A stretch of DNA of 64,000 bases from Limnohabitans sp. 2KL-27. GTDB lineage: Bacteria > Pseudomonadota > Gammaproteobacteria > Burkholderiales > Burkholderiaceae_C. Location: contig NZ_CXOP01000002.1 of assembly GCF_001269345.1 (NCBI RefSeq), positions 1,116,853-1,180,852 of the forward strand. Direction: 5' to 3'. This document shows, one piece after another, positions 25,987 to 37,357 of this stretch. The notes below the pieces were generated by a model, which was given only the letters and a program-made list of their open reading frames with translations, was not told the DNA's origin and did no database searches. The translations under genes were made by a program, and so were the position numbers. Positions within the stretch are counted from its first letter, which is position 1. The number at the start of each line of letters is the position of its first letter.

Positions 25987-27051
25987 ATGACCTCGCCCAT
26001 CCCGATCACCCTGGCAGTCGATTGCATGGGGGGTGACCACGGCCCTCGCGTCACGCTGGCGGCTTGTCGCCATTTTCTGGCCAGTCACCCCGACGCGCGC
26101 TTGTTGCTGGTCGGGCGTGCCGAAGCGCTGGCGGCATTTGCCGACCCTCGGGCTGAAGTGGTGGCAGCCACTGAAGTGGTCGAAATGGACGACCCGCTGG
26201 AAGTGGCTTTGCGCAAGAAAAAAGACTCTTCCATGCGCGTGGCCATCGAGCAGGTGCGCGATGGCAAGGCCGCCGCGGCTGTGTCGGCGGGCAACACGGG
26301 TGCATTGATGGCGATTGCCCGGTATGTGCTCAAAACCATGGACGGCATTGACCGGCCGGCCATCGCAGGACAGATGCCCAATTTCAAGGGCGGCGGCACC
26401 ACCATGCTCGATTTGGGGGCCAATGTCGATTGCACGCCCGAGCATTTGCTGCAATTTGCGGTCATGGGTTCGGCCTTGGTCTCGGTCCTGCAGAACAAGG
26501 ATCATCCTTCGGTGGGCTTGCTCAACATCGGTGAAGAGGCCATCAAAGGCAATGAAATCATCAAAAAAACAGGTGAATTGCTGCGATCTGCTGCGAATTC
26601 CGGTGATTTGAATTTTCACGGCAACGTCGAAGGCAATGATATTTTCAAAGGCACCGTGGACATTGTGGTGTGCGATGGCTTTGTCGGTAATGTGGCGCTG
26701 AAGGCCAGTGAAGGCCTGGCCACCATGGTGGGTGGTTTTTTGAAGGCTGAGTTTTCTCGCAATATCTTCACGAAAACCGCCGCCTTATTGGCTTATCCGG
26801 TGTTAACTGCGTTTAAAAATCGCGTAGATCACCGTCGTTACAACGGCGCGGCCCTGTTGGGCTTGCGTGGCCTTGTCTTCAAAAGCCACGGCTCGGCCGA
26901 CGAGTTGGCTTTTGAGAATGCCTTGATCCGGGCTTATGATGCAGCCCGAAACCAATTGCTGGACCGCGTTCGGGACCGCATTGCCCACGCCGCTCCTTTG
27001 TTGATGGGGGCTCAGGCTGAGCGATCTGAGCCCGCGGTCACGTCTGTATGA
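25987..27051 (+). CDS. plsX: Phosphate acyltransferase PlsX
   Basis: Converts acyl-ACP to acyl-phosphate, the donor for PlsY in phosphatidate synthesis; peripheral membrane enzyme. The 354-residue length is typical. Signature regions are [14 protein letters not shown] at the start, [14 protein letters not shown], the Gly-rich [13 protein letters not shown], and [17 protein letters not shown]. The ATG follows an AGGA site. Its stop overlaps the fabH start (ATGA), so the two are coupled. Confidence 0.97.
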   Translation: MTSPIPITLAVDCMGGDHGPRVTLAACRHFLASHPDARLLLVGRAEALAAFADPRAEVVAATEVVEMDDPLEVALRKKKDSSMRVAIEQVRDGKAAAAVSAGNTGALMAIARYVLKTMDGIDRPAIAGQMPNFKGGGTTMLDLGANVDCTPEHLLQFAVMGSALVSVLQNKDHPSVGLLNIGEEAIKGNEIIKKTGELLRSAANSGDLNFHGNVEGNDIFKGTVDIVVCDGFVGNVALKASEGLATMVGGFLKAEFSRNIFTKTAALLAYPVLTAFKNRVDHRRYNGAALLGLRGLVFKSHGSADELAFENALIRAYDAARNQLLDRVRDRIAHAAPLLMGAQAERSEPAVTSV

Positions 27052-28025
27052 AAATTTATTCACGCATTTTGGGCACCGGCAGCTATCTGCCTGCCAGACG
27101 CCTGAGCAACGCCGAGCTCGCTGCCGAATTGGCGCAGCAAGGGGTTGAAACCTCGGACGACTGGATCGTGGAGCGCACAGGCATCCGTGCCCGACACTTC
27201 GCTGCCGATAACCAAGGTTGCAGCGATCTGGCCACCGAGGCCGCCCGCCAAGCGCTGTCTGCGTCGGGCCTGGCTGCGGCAGACATTGACTTGATCATTG
27301 TGGCCACATCCACCCCCGATATGGTGTTTCCGTCGGTGGCGACCATGGTCCAGCACAAACTGGGCGCATCGGGTTGTCCGGCATTTGACGTCCAGGCCGT
27401 GTGCAGCGGTTTCATCTATGCCATGACCATTGCCGACGCGATGATCCAGTCTGGCTCGGCCAAGCGCGCGCTGGTGATTGGCTCTGAGATTTTCAGCCGC
27501 ATCCTCGACTTCAAGGACCGCACGACCTGTGTGTTGTTTGGCGACGGCGCAGGTGCGGTGGTGCTCGAAGCTTCGGATCAGCCCGGCATCTTGGCCACAG
27601 ACTTGCATGCCGATGGCAAGTACAAGGACATTTTGTGCGTACCTGGCCACGTCAACCGCGGCGGCATTCTGGGGGATCCCGTGCTCAAGATGGATGGCCA
27701 GGCCGTCTTCAAACTGGCGGTGGGCGTTCTTGAAGAGACCGCTCGCGCCAGCCTGGCCAAGGCCAATTTGACCGATGCCGACATCGACTGGTTGATCCCG
27801 CATCAGGCCAACATCCGCATCATGCAAAGCACCGCCAGAAAGCTCAAGCTGGGCGCTGACAAGGTGGTGGTGACGGTGGACCAGCATGGCAACACATCGG
27901 CCGCTTCGATCCCTCTGGCGCTGGACACGGCTGTGCGCGATGGGCGCATTCAGCGTGGTCAGACCCTCATGCTCGAAGGCGTGGGCGGCGGCTTCACATG
28001 GGGCTCCGTACTTTTGCGTTATTGA
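27048..28025 (+). CDS. fabH: 3-oxoacyl-ACP synthase III (FabH)
   Basis: Starts fatty-acid synthesis by condensing acetyl-CoA with malonyl-ACP. The 325-residue protein has catalytic Cys119 in AVCSGF, His in IPHQANIRI (about 245-253) and Asn in QHGNTSAAS. The N-terminal [14 protein letters not shown] is the family signature. It lies between plsX and fabD, coupled to plsX by a 4-base overlap; fabD follows after 79 bases. Confidence 0.97.
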   Translation: MKIYSRILGTGSYLPARRLSNAELAAELAQQGVETSDDWIVERTGIRARHFAADNQGCSDLATEAARQALSASGLAAADIDLIIVATSTPDMVFPSVATMVQHKLGASGCPAFDVQAVCSGFIYAMTIADAMIQSGSAKRALVIGSEIFSRILDFKDRTTCVLFGDGAGAVVLEASDQPGILATDLHADGKYKDILCVPGHVNRGGILGDPVLKMDGQAVFKLAVGVLEETARASLAKANLTDADIDWLIPHQANIRIMQSTARKLKLGADKVVVTVDQHGNTSAASIPLALDTAVRDGRIQRGQTLMLEGVGGGFTWGSVLLRY

Positions 28026-28104
28026 CCGGCTCTTGATTTGACAGGCCCGGGTCAGCCAAGCTCAGCAAGCTCTCCCGGATTCTTCCCAGATACAGAATTT
28101 GCAC

Positions 28105-29051
28105 ATGACCACATTTGCTTTTGTTTTTCCCGGCCAGGGCTCCCAATCGGTGGGCATGCTGGATGCCTGGGGCGACCACCCGGTGGTGCTTGAAACCCTC
28201 CAAGAAGCCTCTGATGCCTTGGGCGAAAACGTGGCCCAACTGATCCACGAAGGCCCCAAGGAAGCGCTGGCCATGACCACCAACACCCAGCCCGTGATGC
28301 TGGTGTCTGCCGTGGCCGCCTACCGCGCCTGGTTGGCTGAAGGCGGCGCCAAGCCGTCGGTCGTGGCCGGTCACTCATTGGGCGAATACAGCGCTTTGGT
28401 GGCTTCGGGTGTGTTGAGCTTGGCGCAAGCCGCGCCGCTGGTGCGCTTGCGGGCCGCCGCCATGCAGGAAGCTGTGCCTGTGGGCATCGGGGCCATGGCG
28501 GCCATTTTGGGTTTGCCTTCGGACAAAGTCATGGCGGGTTGCCAAGAGGCGCAAGCCACATTCCCTGCTGGCAGCGTCGAAGTGGTGGAGGCGGTGAACT
28601 TCAACGATGCCGCGCAGACCGTGATCGCGGGCAGCAAAGCGGCGGTGGACAAGGCTTGCGAAGTGCTCAAGGGCATGGGCGCCAAGCGTGCGCTGCTCTT
28701 GCCCGTGTCGGCCCCGTTCCACTCAAGCCTGATGAAGCCTGCGGCTGAAAAACTGCGCGAGAAGTTGGCCACCCTGACCTTGGGCGCACCGCAAATTCCG
28801 GTGCTCAACAACATCGATGTGGCCATCGAAACCGATGCCGATCGCATCCGCGACGCGCTCTACCGTCAGGCCTTCGGCCCAGTACGCTGGGTCGAGTGTG
28901 TGCAGGCCATCAAGGCCCGCGGCGTGACGACCGTGGTCGAGTGCGGCCCTGGCAAGGTGCTGGCCGGTATGACCAAACGGATTGACCCCGAAATGAACGG
29001 CGTGGCGTTGTACGACCCCGCTACCCTGGCCGAAGTGAAAGGATTGCTGGC

Positions 29052-29055
<4 letters not shown>
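28105..29055 (+). CDS. fabD: Malonyl-CoA:ACP transacylase
   Basis: Transfers malonyl from CoA to ACP. The 316-residue protein has FVFPGQGSQSVGM at the N-terminus, the nucleophile Ser91 in GHSLGEY, the substrate Arg in VRLRAAAMQ and the catalytic His in PVSAPFHSSLM. ATG 28105 is chosen over a TTG two codons upstream. The stop overlaps fabG (ATGA). Malonyl-CoA comes from acetyl-CoA carboxylase, whose AccD subunit is encoded at 44871-45743. Confidence 0.97.
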
Positions 29056-30094
<1,039 letters not shown>

Positions 30095-30100
30095 TCGACG

Positions 30101-31345
30101 ATGACCCGGCGCCGCGTTGTTGTCACGGGTTTGGGATGCGTCAGTCCCGTGGGCAACACGGTCGCCGATGCATGGTCCAACCTGCTTGCCGGCCAGTCCG
30201 GCATTGGTCCCATCACCCGTTTTGACGCCTCGGCGATGTCTTGCCGGATCGTGGGTGAAGTCAAGAATTTTGACCTCGAGTCCTACATCAGCGCCAAAGA
30301 AGCGCGGACCATGGACCGTTTCATCCATTACGGCATTGCCGCGGCCTCGCAGGCCATTCAGGATTCAGGGCTGGCCACTGGTGATGCACTGGATGAAGAA
30401 GAGGCTTGCCGCATCGGTGTGGTGATCGGTTCTGGTATTGGCGGCTTGCCGCTGATCGAAGAAACCCACATTGAATACACCGCACGCGGTGCACGCCGAA
30501 TTTCCCCGTTTTTCGTCCCAGCTTCGATCATCAACATGATCTCAGGCCATGTGTCGATGCGCAGCGGCTTCAAGGGCCCCAACCTGGCCGTTGTGACCGC
30601 TTGCACCACAGGCTTGCACAGCATTGGCGAAGCTGGGCGCCTGATCGAATATGGCGACGCCGACGTGATGATCGCCGGTGGTTCTGAAGGCACCGTGTCG
30701 CCGTTGGGCGTGGGTGGCTTTGCCGCGATGCGAGCTTTGTCGACCCGCAACGACGACCCTTCAGCCGCTTCCCGCCCTTGGGACAAGGACCGCGACGGTT
30801 TTGTGCTGGGAGAAGGCGCGGGCGTCATGGTGCTCGAAGAGTACGAACATGCCAAAGCCCGTGGCGCGAAAATTTATGCCGAGCTCGGTGGTTACGGCAT
30901 GAGTGCCGACGCCGGGCACATGACTGCGCCCAGCATGGACGGCCCTCGCCGCGCCATGCTCAACGCCATGCGCAATGCCGGTGTCAACGCCGACCAGATC
31001 GATTACCTGAACGCCCATGGCACCTCCACACCGCTGGGTGACATCAACGAAACCAATGCCATCAAAGCGGCTTTGGGCGAACACGCGTACAAAACCGTGG
31101 TCAGTTCCACCAAGTCCATGACCGGCCATTTGCTGGGTGGCGCGGGTGGCATCGAGAGCGTGTTCACTGTGCTGGCGCTGCACCATCAAAAAGTGCCGCC
31201 CACGATCAACTTGGTCAACCCCGACCCTGAGTGCGATCTGGACTACTGCGCCAACACGGCACGGGACATGAAAATCGATGTGGCCCTGAAAAACAACTTT
31301 GGTTTCGGTGGCACCAACGGCTCTCTGGTGTTCAAACGCATCTGA
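30101..31345 (+). CDS. fabF: 3-oxoacyl-ACP synthase II
   Basis: Elongating ketosynthase of fatty-acid synthesis. The 414-residue protein begins [19 protein letters not shown]. The active-site Cys lies in [10 protein letters not shown] (about 165), and the two His in [11 protein letters not shown] (about 303) and [12 protein letters not shown] (about 340). It lies 6 bases after acpP and is surely cotranscribed. In many relatives it is followed by rpoE-rseA-rseB; here it is followed by a YgfX-like protein and then directly by a Do protease. Confidence 0.97.
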   Translation: MTRRRVVVTGLGCVSPVGNTVADAWSNLLAGQSGIGPITRFDASAMSCRIVGEVKNFDLESYISAKEARTMDRFIHYGIAAASQAIQDSGLATGDALDEEEACRIGVVIGSGIGGLPLIEETHIEYTARGARRISPFFVPASIINMISGHVSMRSGFKGPNLAVVTACTTGLHSIGEAGRLIEYGDADVMIAGGSEGTVSPLGVGGFAAMRALSTRNDDPSAASRPWDKDRDGFVLGEGAGVMVLEEYEHAKARGAKIYAELGGYGMSADAGHMTAPSMDGPRRAMLNAMRNAGVNADQIDYLNAHGTSTPLGDINETNAIKAALGEHAYKTVVSSTKSMTGHLLGGAGGIESVFTVLALHHQKVPPTINLVNPDPECDLDYCANTARDMKIDVALKNNFGFGGTNGSLVFKRI

Positions 31346-31359
31346 TCCGAGTCGGCATC

Positions 31360-31836
31360 ATGCACAACGCCCCACCTGTGGCTTTCCCGGTGGGGCGTTT
31401 TGTTTGGGGCCGTGCCATTGGGCTGGGGATGGCCTTGTCCTCAGCCATGGGCTTGTTCATTTGGCAGATGCTGACTCAGGCATCGAGCGCATGGGTATTT
31501 CAGGCGTGGGTTTTTTGGGTCCTCTGTGTGGGCGGGGCTGCGGCCCTGTCGCCTCGGCAAGTGCTGTCAGGCGGGCGCTTGTTCTGGAGCGGCGAAGCCT
31601 GGTTCTGGCAAACAGAGTCTGACCCAGACCAGGGTCTTGAGTTGTCTGTAGCCTTGGACATGGGAAGCGGGTTGTTGCTTTGGGTTCGCTTGCTGGATGA
31701 ACAAGGTCGATGCCATCGGACACTGGCCTGTGCATGGCTTGGCGAGTCTGCGATGCCCTCAAAGTGGCACGGATTTAGATGCGCTGTATATTCGCGGCCG
31801 AAGGCAGCACGTGCCGCCGAGACGCCTTTGACTTAG
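31360..31836 (+). CDS. Small membrane protein, YgfX/CptA-like
   Basis: A 158-residue protein with two hydrophobic segments near the N-terminus (about 20-37 and 45-62), then a short polar domain with W-rich motifs (GRLFWSGEAWFW, LDMGSGLLLWVRL) and a late W-FRCAVYSR. This layout resembles the YgfX (CptA) family, in E. coli the partner of SdhE/YgfY. I judge this by pattern only. It lies 14 bases after fabF. Here the SdhE gene lies far away (60003-60311). ATG 31360 is chosen because the upstream open frame lies inside fabF. A neutral label is a hypothetical membrane protein. Confidence 0.6.
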   Translation: MHNAPPVAFPVGRFVWGRAIGLGMALSSAMGLFIWQMLTQASSAWVFQAWVFWVLCVGGAAALSPRQVLSGGRLFWSGEAWFWQTESDPDQGLELSVALDMGSGLLLWVRLLDEQGRCHRTLACAWLGESAMPSKWHGFRCAVYSRPKAARAAETPLT

Positions 31837-31923
31837 CATGATCGGCGTGGCTTGAATTGGCCATTTTTGGCCGCATCTTACAGTCTGTCCGGCATCAGGA
31901 TTGAGCACCTCAAGGAGACATTT

Positions 31924-33384
31924 GTGCTGAAGCAATATTGGATCAAATCGGCTGCATCGATGGCACTGGCCAGTGGCTTGGCGGTGGGACTGGCATGGCT
32001 GCCCGCATCACCCGTCATGGCCCAAACCCCGAGCGCGAGGGGTTTGCCAGACTTCACCGATCTGGTGGAGCAGGTCGGACCCTCTGTGGTCAATATCCGC
32101 ACGCTCGAAAAAGTCCGTCCCAGCGCTGCAGGGGCTGGGACACCCGACGAGGAAATGCAGGAACTCTTCAGGCGCTTTTTTGGCGTGCCCATGCCCAATG
32201 GGCCCCGGCAGGCCCCACGTCAACAAAGACCCCAGGAGGAGGCCCAGCCTAGGGGAGTGGGTTCTGGTTTCATCCTCAGCTCAGATGGTTTCATCATGAC
32301 CAATGCCCATGTGGTGGAAGGCGCCGATGAGGTGATGGTCACCCTGACGGACAAGCGTGAATTCAAGGCCCGCATAGTGGGCGCTGACAAGCGCACGGAT
32401 GTGGCAGTGGTCAAAATTCAAGCCACGGGATTGCCCGCCGTGAAGGTGGGGGATGTCAGCCGCTTGCGCGTTGGTGAATGGGTCATGGCGATTGGCTCCC
32501 CCTTTGGCTTGGAAAACACGGTCACGGCAGGCATCGTGAGCGCCAAGCAGCGCGACACGGGCGATTACTTGTCATTCATCCAGACCGATGTGGCCATCAA
32601 CCCGGGTAACTCTGGCGGCCCCCTCATCAACATGCGCGGTGAAGTGGTGGGCATCAACAGCCAGATCTATTCGCGCTCCGGCGGCTTCATGGGCATTTCG
32701 TTCGCGATTCCGATGGACGAGGCGATGCGTGTGAGCGAACAGCTGCGCAGCAGCGGTCGTGTGAGTCGGGGGCGCATTGGCGTTCAGATTGCGCCGGTCA
32801 CCAAGGAAGTGGCCGAATCGATTGGCTTGGGCAAGGCGCAGGGCGTGTTGGTGCGGGGGGTTGAAGAAGCCTCGCCTGCTGAAAAAGCAGGCCTCGAGGC
32901 GGGAGACATCATCACGCGCTTTGATGGCAAACCCATCGACAAGCCCGCAGATTTGCCACGTGCTGTGGGCAATACCAAGCCCGGCAGCAATGTGGGCATC
33001 ACCGTGTTCCGCCGAGGGGGCCTCAGGGACTTGAGCATCACGGTGGCCGAGGTCGAAGCTGAGAAAGTGGCTTCTGCGACCCCGGAAAAGAAAGCACCGG
33101 TGGCCAGTGCACAGCATTGGGGCCTGACGCTCAGTGACTTGACCGAGGGACAGAAGCGCGAGCTGCGAGTGCGCGCTGGCGTGCGTGTTGACGCCGTGGC
33201 CGATGCCGCCTCGAGGGCCGGTATTCGTGAAGGCGATGTGATCTTGGCGATCGCGAACACGGAAGTCACGTCCCTCAAGGAGTTTGAGTTGATCATGTCC
33301 CGCGTGGACAAGACGCGTCCCGTCAGTGTCTTGATTCGACGCGGTGATGGCGCCCAATATGTGCTGATTCGACCCGCGCAATGA
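31924..33384 (+). CDS. Do family periplasmic serine protease (DegP/DegQ/MucD-like)
   Basis: Periplasmic protease/chaperone of envelope quality control, 486 residues. A signal peptide ends near PVMAQ (about 34). The trypsin-like domain has the triad His129 (TNAHVV), Asp159 (RTDVAV) and Ser230 (GNSGGP); two PDZ domains follow (about 260-350 and 385-480). The start is GTG 31924, directly after an AAGGAGA site; other upstream frames have none. In related genomes this gene (mucD) follows rpoE-rseA-rseB, which are absent here. It is followed by a 499-base spacer before lepA. Confidence 0.93.
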   Translation: MLKQYWIKSAASMALASGLAVGLAWLPASPVMAQTPSARGLPDFTDLVEQVGPSVVNIRTLEKVRPSAAGAGTPDEEMQELFRRFFGVPMPNGPRQAPRQQRPQEEAQPRGVGSGFILSSDGFIMTNAHVVEGADEVMVTLTDKREFKARIVGADKRTDVAVVKIQATGLPAVKVGDVSRLRVGEWVMAIGSPFGLENTVTAGIVSAKQRDTGDYLSFIQTDVAINPGNSGGPLINMRGEVVGINSQIYSRSGGFMGISFAIPMDEAMRVSEQLRSSGRVSRGRIGVQIAPVTKEVAESIGLGKAQGVLVRGVEEASPAEKAGLEAGDIITRFDGKPIDKPADLPRAVGNTKPGSNVGITVFRRGGLRDLSITVAEVEAEKVASATPEKKAPVASAQHWGLTLSDLTEGQKRELRVRAGVRVDAVADAASRAGIREGDVILAIANTEVTSLKEFELIMSRVDKTRPVSVLIRRGDGAQYVLIRPAQ

Positions 33385-33672
33385 GGCCTTGGACTTGTCA
33401 AGAGTCCTCTGTGATCGGCAGGGTTTTGGGGGCAATGGCCAAGTCGAAGCAGGGTTTTTTTGAAAATTTCGTGGGCTATGAAAAAGATTTTTAAAGTTTG
33501 TGCCAACTAACTTTATTCTTCTCTCATAACGAATTTGGCTAAAATATCGGGTCTTGACCCATGATTGATGGCATATAGCGCAGGGCTGAGTTCACGATGC
33601 GAGATTCTTTGAAGGAGTCCACCGGTGATCCACAGATGGCCCACAAGTTGTTCAGCAAGATGTTAGGTGGAT

Positions 33673-33692
33673 TGTGAATAACCTGTGGATAA
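33673..33692 (-). promoter_or_regulatory. Pair of DnaA-box matches
   Basis: TGTGAATAA (33673-33681) and TGTGGATAA (33684-33692) are reverse complements of TTATTCACA and TTATCCACA; both match the DnaA consensus TTATNCACA exactly. They lie head to tail, 11 bases apart start to start, one helical turn. This could be a DnaA-controlled promoter or DnaA titration site. dnaA and dnaN are not in the window. Confidence 0.5.
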
Positions 33693-33762
33693 ATTCCATG
33701 TTGCATGGCAGCAACGTCCTGTTCAACGTGTTTTTGGGGCTGTGCGCGTGGGCCAATTTGCC

Positions 33763-33840
33763 TACAATGAAGTCCCAACTATCGCAGTTGCCAATGATTG
33801 TTGGTTCAGGGCGCGTCAACACCAGACGCGCCCTTTTTTC
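33763..33840 (+). ncRNA. Candidate small RNA or lepA leader attenuator
   Basis: A TACAAT -10-like box at 33763-33768 is followed by three consecutive hairpins: CAACT/AGTTG (33776-33790), CCAA/TTGG (33791-33804) and the 9-bp GGGCGCGTC/GACGCGCCC (33809-33833) followed by six T. The product would be about 65 bases and ends 44 bases before the lepA start codon. It could be an independent sRNA or a premature-termination leader of the lepA operon. No good -35 hexamer is seen. Confidence 0.45.
33809..33839 (+). terminator. Strong intrinsic terminator upstream of lepA
   Basis: A perfect 9-bp GC-rich stem with a 7-base loop is followed by TTTTTTCTTTT. It stands between the Do protease and lepA, on the strand of both. 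Confidence 0.88.
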
Positions 33841-33883
33841 TTTTACGGATCCTTGATCCACAAATACTTGCAGACGTTGTTTG

Positions 33884-35692
33884 ATGAATCACATCAGAAA
33901 TTTTTCGATCATTGCCCACATTGACCATGGCAAATCCACGCTGGCCGATCGCTTGATTCAACGCTGCGGCGGCTTGGAAGCCCGAGACATGGAAGCGCAG
34001 GTTTTGGACTCGATGGACATCGAGAAAGAACGTGGCATCACCATCAAAGCGCAAACGGCTGCACTGCAATACAAGGCCAAGGACGGACAGGTTTACAACC
34101 TCAACCTGATCGACACGCCTGGCCATGTGGACTTCTCCTACGAAGTCTCGCGTTCGCTGTCAGCTTGTGAAGGGGCCTTGTTGGTGGTCGATGCCAGTCA
34201 AGGTGTTGAAGCGCAAACCGTGGCCAACTGTTACACCGCCCTCGACCTGGGCGTGGAGGTGGTGCCGGTACTCAACAAGATGGACCTGCCCAATGCTGAT
34301 CCTGACAACGCGCGTGCCGAAGTCGAAGACGTGATCGGCATTGACGCGACCGATGCAATTCCTTGCTCGGCCAAAACCGGGATGGGCATTGAAGAAATTT
34401 TGGAAGCTGTGGTGGCCCGTATTCCGCCACCCAAGGGCAACCCCGATGCGCCACTGCGCGCCATGATCATCGACAGCTGGTTCGACAGCTATGTGGGTGT
34501 GGTCATGCTGGTGCGCGTGGTGGATGGCCAGCTCCTCAAAAACGAGCGCATCCGCATGATGGCCAGCAATGCCGTGTACGAAGCGGGCAGTCTGGGTGTG
34601 TTCACCCCCGCCAACCAGCCGCGTGAATCGCTCAAGGCGGGTGAGGTGGGTTACATCATTGCAGGCATCAAGGAACTTCAAGCGGCCAAGGTGGGCGACA
34701 CCGTCACGCTGGAGAAAAAGCTCCCCAACAACCTCGGGCCAGCCACCGAGGCCTTGCCCGGTTTCAAAGAAATCCAGCCCCAAGTGTTCGCCGGTTTGTA
34801 CCCGACCGAGGCCAACCAATACGATGGCCTGCGCGACGCCTTGGAAAAACTCAAGCTCAACGATGCGTCCTTGCATTACGAGCCCGAAGTCTCGCAAGCG
34901 CTGGGTTTTGGCTTCCGCTGCGGCTTTTTGGGCTTGTTGCACATGGAAATCGTGCAGGAGCGCCTAGAACGAGAATTTGACCAAGACCTGATCACCACCG
35001 CGCCGAGCGTGGTCTACCAAGTGGTCCAGCCGGGTGGCGAAGTCGTCATGGTCGAAAATCCCTCCAAAATGCCCGACCAAGGCAAGCTGCAAGAAATCCG
35101 CGAACCCATCGTCACCGTGCACCTTTACATGCCACAAGACTATGTGGGCCCCGTGATGACGCTGGCCAACCAAAAGCGCGGCGTGCAGATGAACATGGCC
35201 TACCATGGTCGCCAGGTCATGCTCACCTATGAGATGCCGCTGGGTGAGATCGTGTTGGACTTCTTTGACAAGTTGAAATCGGTCAGCCGAGGTTATGCCT
35301 CCATGGATTACGAGTTCAAGGAATTCCGGGCGTCAGATGTGGTGAAGGTCGATATCTTGCTCAACGGTGAGAAGGTCGATGCCTTGTCCATCATCGTGCA
35401 CCGTTCACAGTCACAGTACCGTGGTCGTGCGGTGGTGGCCAAGATGCGCGAAATCATCAGCCGCCAGATGTTTGATGTGGCGATTCAGGCGGCCATTGGT
35501 GCCAATATCATTGCCCGTGAAAGCATCAAGGCTTTGCGCAAAAACGTGCTGGCCAAGTGCTACGGTGGCGATATTTCCCGCAAACGCAAGCTGCTGGAAA
35601 AGCAAAAAGCGGGTAAAAAGCGCATGAAACAGATTGGTTCGGTCGAGGTGCCTCAAGAGGCGTTCTTGGCGATTTTGCAGGTGGAAGATTGA
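33884..35692 (+). CDS. lepA: Elongation factor 4 (LepA)
   Basis: Ribosome-associated GTPase that back-translocates or aids initiation under stress. The 602-residue protein opens [19 protein letters not shown] with the G1 loop, then DTPGHVDF (G3) and NKMDLPNAD (G4). The LepA-specific C-terminal domain includes [13 protein letters not shown] and the late [15 protein letters not shown] and [13 protein letters not shown] 33884 fits the family start; a TTG one codon upstream is ignored. The stop overlaps lepB by one base (TGATG), so the two are coupled. Confidence 0.97.
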   Translation: MNHIRNFSIIAHIDHGKSTLADRLIQRCGGLEARDMEAQVLDSMDIEKERGITIKAQTAALQYKAKDGQVYNLNLIDTPGHVDFSYEVSRSLSACEGALLVVDASQGVEAQTVANCYTALDLGVEVVPVLNKMDLPNADPDNARAEVEDVIGIDATDAIPCSAKTGMGIEEILEAVVARIPPPKGNPDAPLRAMIIDSWFDSYVGVVMLVRVVDGQLLKNERIRMMASNAVYEAGSLGVFTPANQPRESLKAGEVGYIIAGIKELQAAKVGDTVTLEKKLPNNLGPATEALPGFKEIQPQVFAGLYPTEANQYDGLRDALEKLKLNDASLHYEPEVSQALGFGFRCGFLGLLHMEIVQERLEREFDQDLITTAPSVVYQVVQPGGEVVMVENPSKMPDQGKLQEIREPIVTVHLYMPQDYVGPVMTLANQKRGVQMNMAYHGRQVMLTYEMPLGEIVLDFFDKLKSVSRGYASMDYEFKEFRASDVVKVDILLNGEKVDALSIIVHRSQSQYRGRAVVAKMREIISRQMFDVAIQAAIGANIIARESIKALRKNVLAKCYGGDISRKRKLLEKQKAGKKRMKQIGSVEVPQEAFLAILQVED

Positions 35693-36657
35693 TGCAGTTT
35701 TTTACGTCTTTGGTGTTGGCCGCTTTTGTCGGGTATGCCGGTGGGTGGTACTTGGGTTTCATCGAGGGCAACTTTGCGCTGCTGCTGCTTTTGGCCACCG
35801 TGGTCACCGGCATTTATTGGCTGGCTGAGCGCTTCGTGTTCTTGCCGCAGCGCCAAAAATCGGTGGCGCAGCTCGAAGCCGAAACCGCCCAGCGCCGTGC
35901 CGAGTTGACCAAAATGGGCATCGACAAGGTCGACACCGATATCCGCGAAAGCCGCGAAAAGCTGCTCATGCAGCCTTGGTGGCTGGACTGGACCGCCGGG
36001 CTGTTTCCGGTCATCGTCGTGGTGTTTGTGCTGCGCTCTTTCTTGTTCGAGCCCTTCAAGATCCCATCGGGCTCCATGATCCCGACGCTGCACATTGGCG
36101 ACCTGATCTTGGTGAACAAATTTCATTACGGTATCCGCCTGCCGGTGGCCAACACCAAGATGACCGAAGGCACGCCCGTGCAGCGCGGTGATGTGATGGT
36201 GTTCCGTTACCCGCCCAAGCCCAGCGTGGACTACATCAAGCGCGTGGTCGGTTTGCCCGGTGATGAGGTGGCTTACTTGAACAAAAGCCTGACCATCAAC
36301 GGCCAAGCCGTGCCCACCGAGGTGCTGCCCGACTTTTTTGACGAGTCCAGCATGCGTTACCACAAGCACCGCCGCGAAACCTTGGGTGCCAAGGCGCACC
36401 AAACGCTGCAGGACGATGACCGTCCGGCCTTTGTGCCCGGCGCAGACCAGTTTGCCGGGCGCGAGAATTGCAACTACACCGTTGAAGGTGTGACTTGCAA
36501 GGTGCCCGCAGGCCACTACTTCATGATGGGCGACAACCGCGACAACTCGCTGGACTCGCGTTTCTTTGGTTTCGTGCCGGATGCCAACATCGTGGGCAAA
36601 GCCTTCTTCGTGTGGATGAATTTCGGCAACCTCAAGCGCATCGGCGCTTTCGATTGA
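35692..36657 (+). CDS. lepB: Signal peptidase I
   Basis: Inner-membrane peptidase that cleaves Sec and Tat signal peptides on the periplasmic side. The 321-residue protein has two N-terminal membrane helices (about 3-22 and 28-46) and a third at about 104-118, just before the catalytic domain. Nucleophile Ser128 is in [10 protein letters not shown], Lys183 in [11 protein letters not shown], and the box [11 protein letters not shown] is near the end. The start ATG overlaps the lepA stop; rnc follows at once. Confidence 0.97.
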   Translation: MQFFTSLVLAAFVGYAGGWYLGFIEGNFALLLLLATVVTGIYWLAERFVFLPQRQKSVAQLEAETAQRRAELTKMGIDKVDTDIRESREKLLMQPWWLDWTAGLFPVIVVVFVLRSFLFEPFKIPSGSMIPTLHIGDLILVNKFHYGIRLPVANTKMTEGTPVQRGDVMVFRYPPKPSVDYIKRVVGLPGDEVAYLNKSLTINGQAVPTEVLPDFFDESSMRYHKHRRETLGAKAHQTLQDDDRPAFVPGADQFAGRENCNYTVEGVTCKVPAGHYFMMGDNRDNSLDSRFFGFVPDANIVGKAFFVWMNFGNLKRIGAFD

Positions 36658-36658
36658 G

Positions 36659-37357
36659 GTGACTGTGGCTGCTTCTCCTGTTTTGTCTGAGCTGCAAATC
36701 CGGCTGGGTTACGCCTTTCGCCAGAACGCTTTGCTGCAGCAAGCGGTCACGCACCGCAGCTTCAGCGCCGACCACAACGAACGCCTGGAGTTCTTGGGCG
36801 ACTCGGTGCTCAACCTGTCGGTGGCCCACCTGCTGTTCACGCAACTGGCCAATTTGCCCGAGGGCGATTTGTCGCGCGTGCGGGCCAACTTGGTCAAGCA
36901 AGACACGCTGCACCAACTGGCCAAAACCCTGGATTTGCCGGCTGTGATGCGTCTGGGCGAAGGCGAGATGCGCTCGGGCGGTCAAAACCGCCCCTCCATC
37001 CTGGCCGATGCACTCGAAGCCATCATCGGTGCTGTGTACCTTGACGGCGGCTACAAGGACGCACAAGCCTTGGTCGAGCGCCTGTTTGCCCAGGTCGACA
37101 TCAAACCCGACATGCAGGCCGTGGGCAAAGACCCTAAGACCGAATTGCAAGAGTGGTTGCAAGGGCGCAAGTTGGCCTTGCCCAAATACACGGTGGTGGG
37201 CACCTCCGGGGCGGCACACCGCCAGCAGTTCGAGGTCTCTTGCGAAGTGACCGAGTTGCGCCAAACCCAACAGGGCTCGGGCGCATCGCGTCGCGCCGCC
37301 GAACAAGCAGCGGCCGCCGCCATGCTGCTCACCTTGAAATCCGAAAGCGCCGCATGA
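36659..37357 (+). CDS. rnc: Ribonuclease III
   Basis: Double-strand-specific endoribonuclease for rRNA and mRNA processing. The 232-residue protein has the signature [13 protein letters not shown] (about 41-53) with catalytic acidic residues, [17 protein letters not shown] later, and a C-terminal dsRNA-binding domain (about 155-225: [20 protein letters not shown], then [16 protein letters not shown]). The start is GTG 36659; a second GTG two codons later is possible. The stop overlaps era (ATGA), the classic rnc-era coupling. Confidence 0.96.
   Translation: MTVAASPVLSELQIRLGYAFRQNALLQQAVTHRSFSADHNERLEFLGDSVLNLSVAHLLFTQLANLPEGDLSRVRANLVKQDTLHQLAKTLDLPAVMRLGEGEMRSGGQNRPSILADALEAIIGAVYLDGGYKDAQALVERLFAQVDIKPDMQAVGKDPKTELQEWLQGRKLALPKYTVVGTSGAAHRQQFEVSCEVTELRQTQQGSGASRRAAEQAAAAAMLLTLKSESAA

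Larger units (their letters stand above)
33385..33883 (+). other. 499-base non-coding spacer between the Do protease and lepA
   Basis: No protein-coding frame looks real here. The middle is AT-rich compared with its surroundings (33450-33560). The spacer contains two adjacent DnaA-box matches (33673-33692), two one-mismatch boxes (33626-33634 and 33854-33862) and a candidate small RNA or attenuator (33763-33840). Upstream transcription must largely stop before lepA at the terminator at 33809. Confidence 0.7.

Noticed and set aside
33385..33883. Chromosomal origin of replication
   Set aside because: Only two exact DnaA boxes, no row of AT-rich 13-mers, and no dnaA, dnaN, gyrB, gidA or rpmH nearby. 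A regulatory or titration site is more reasonable.
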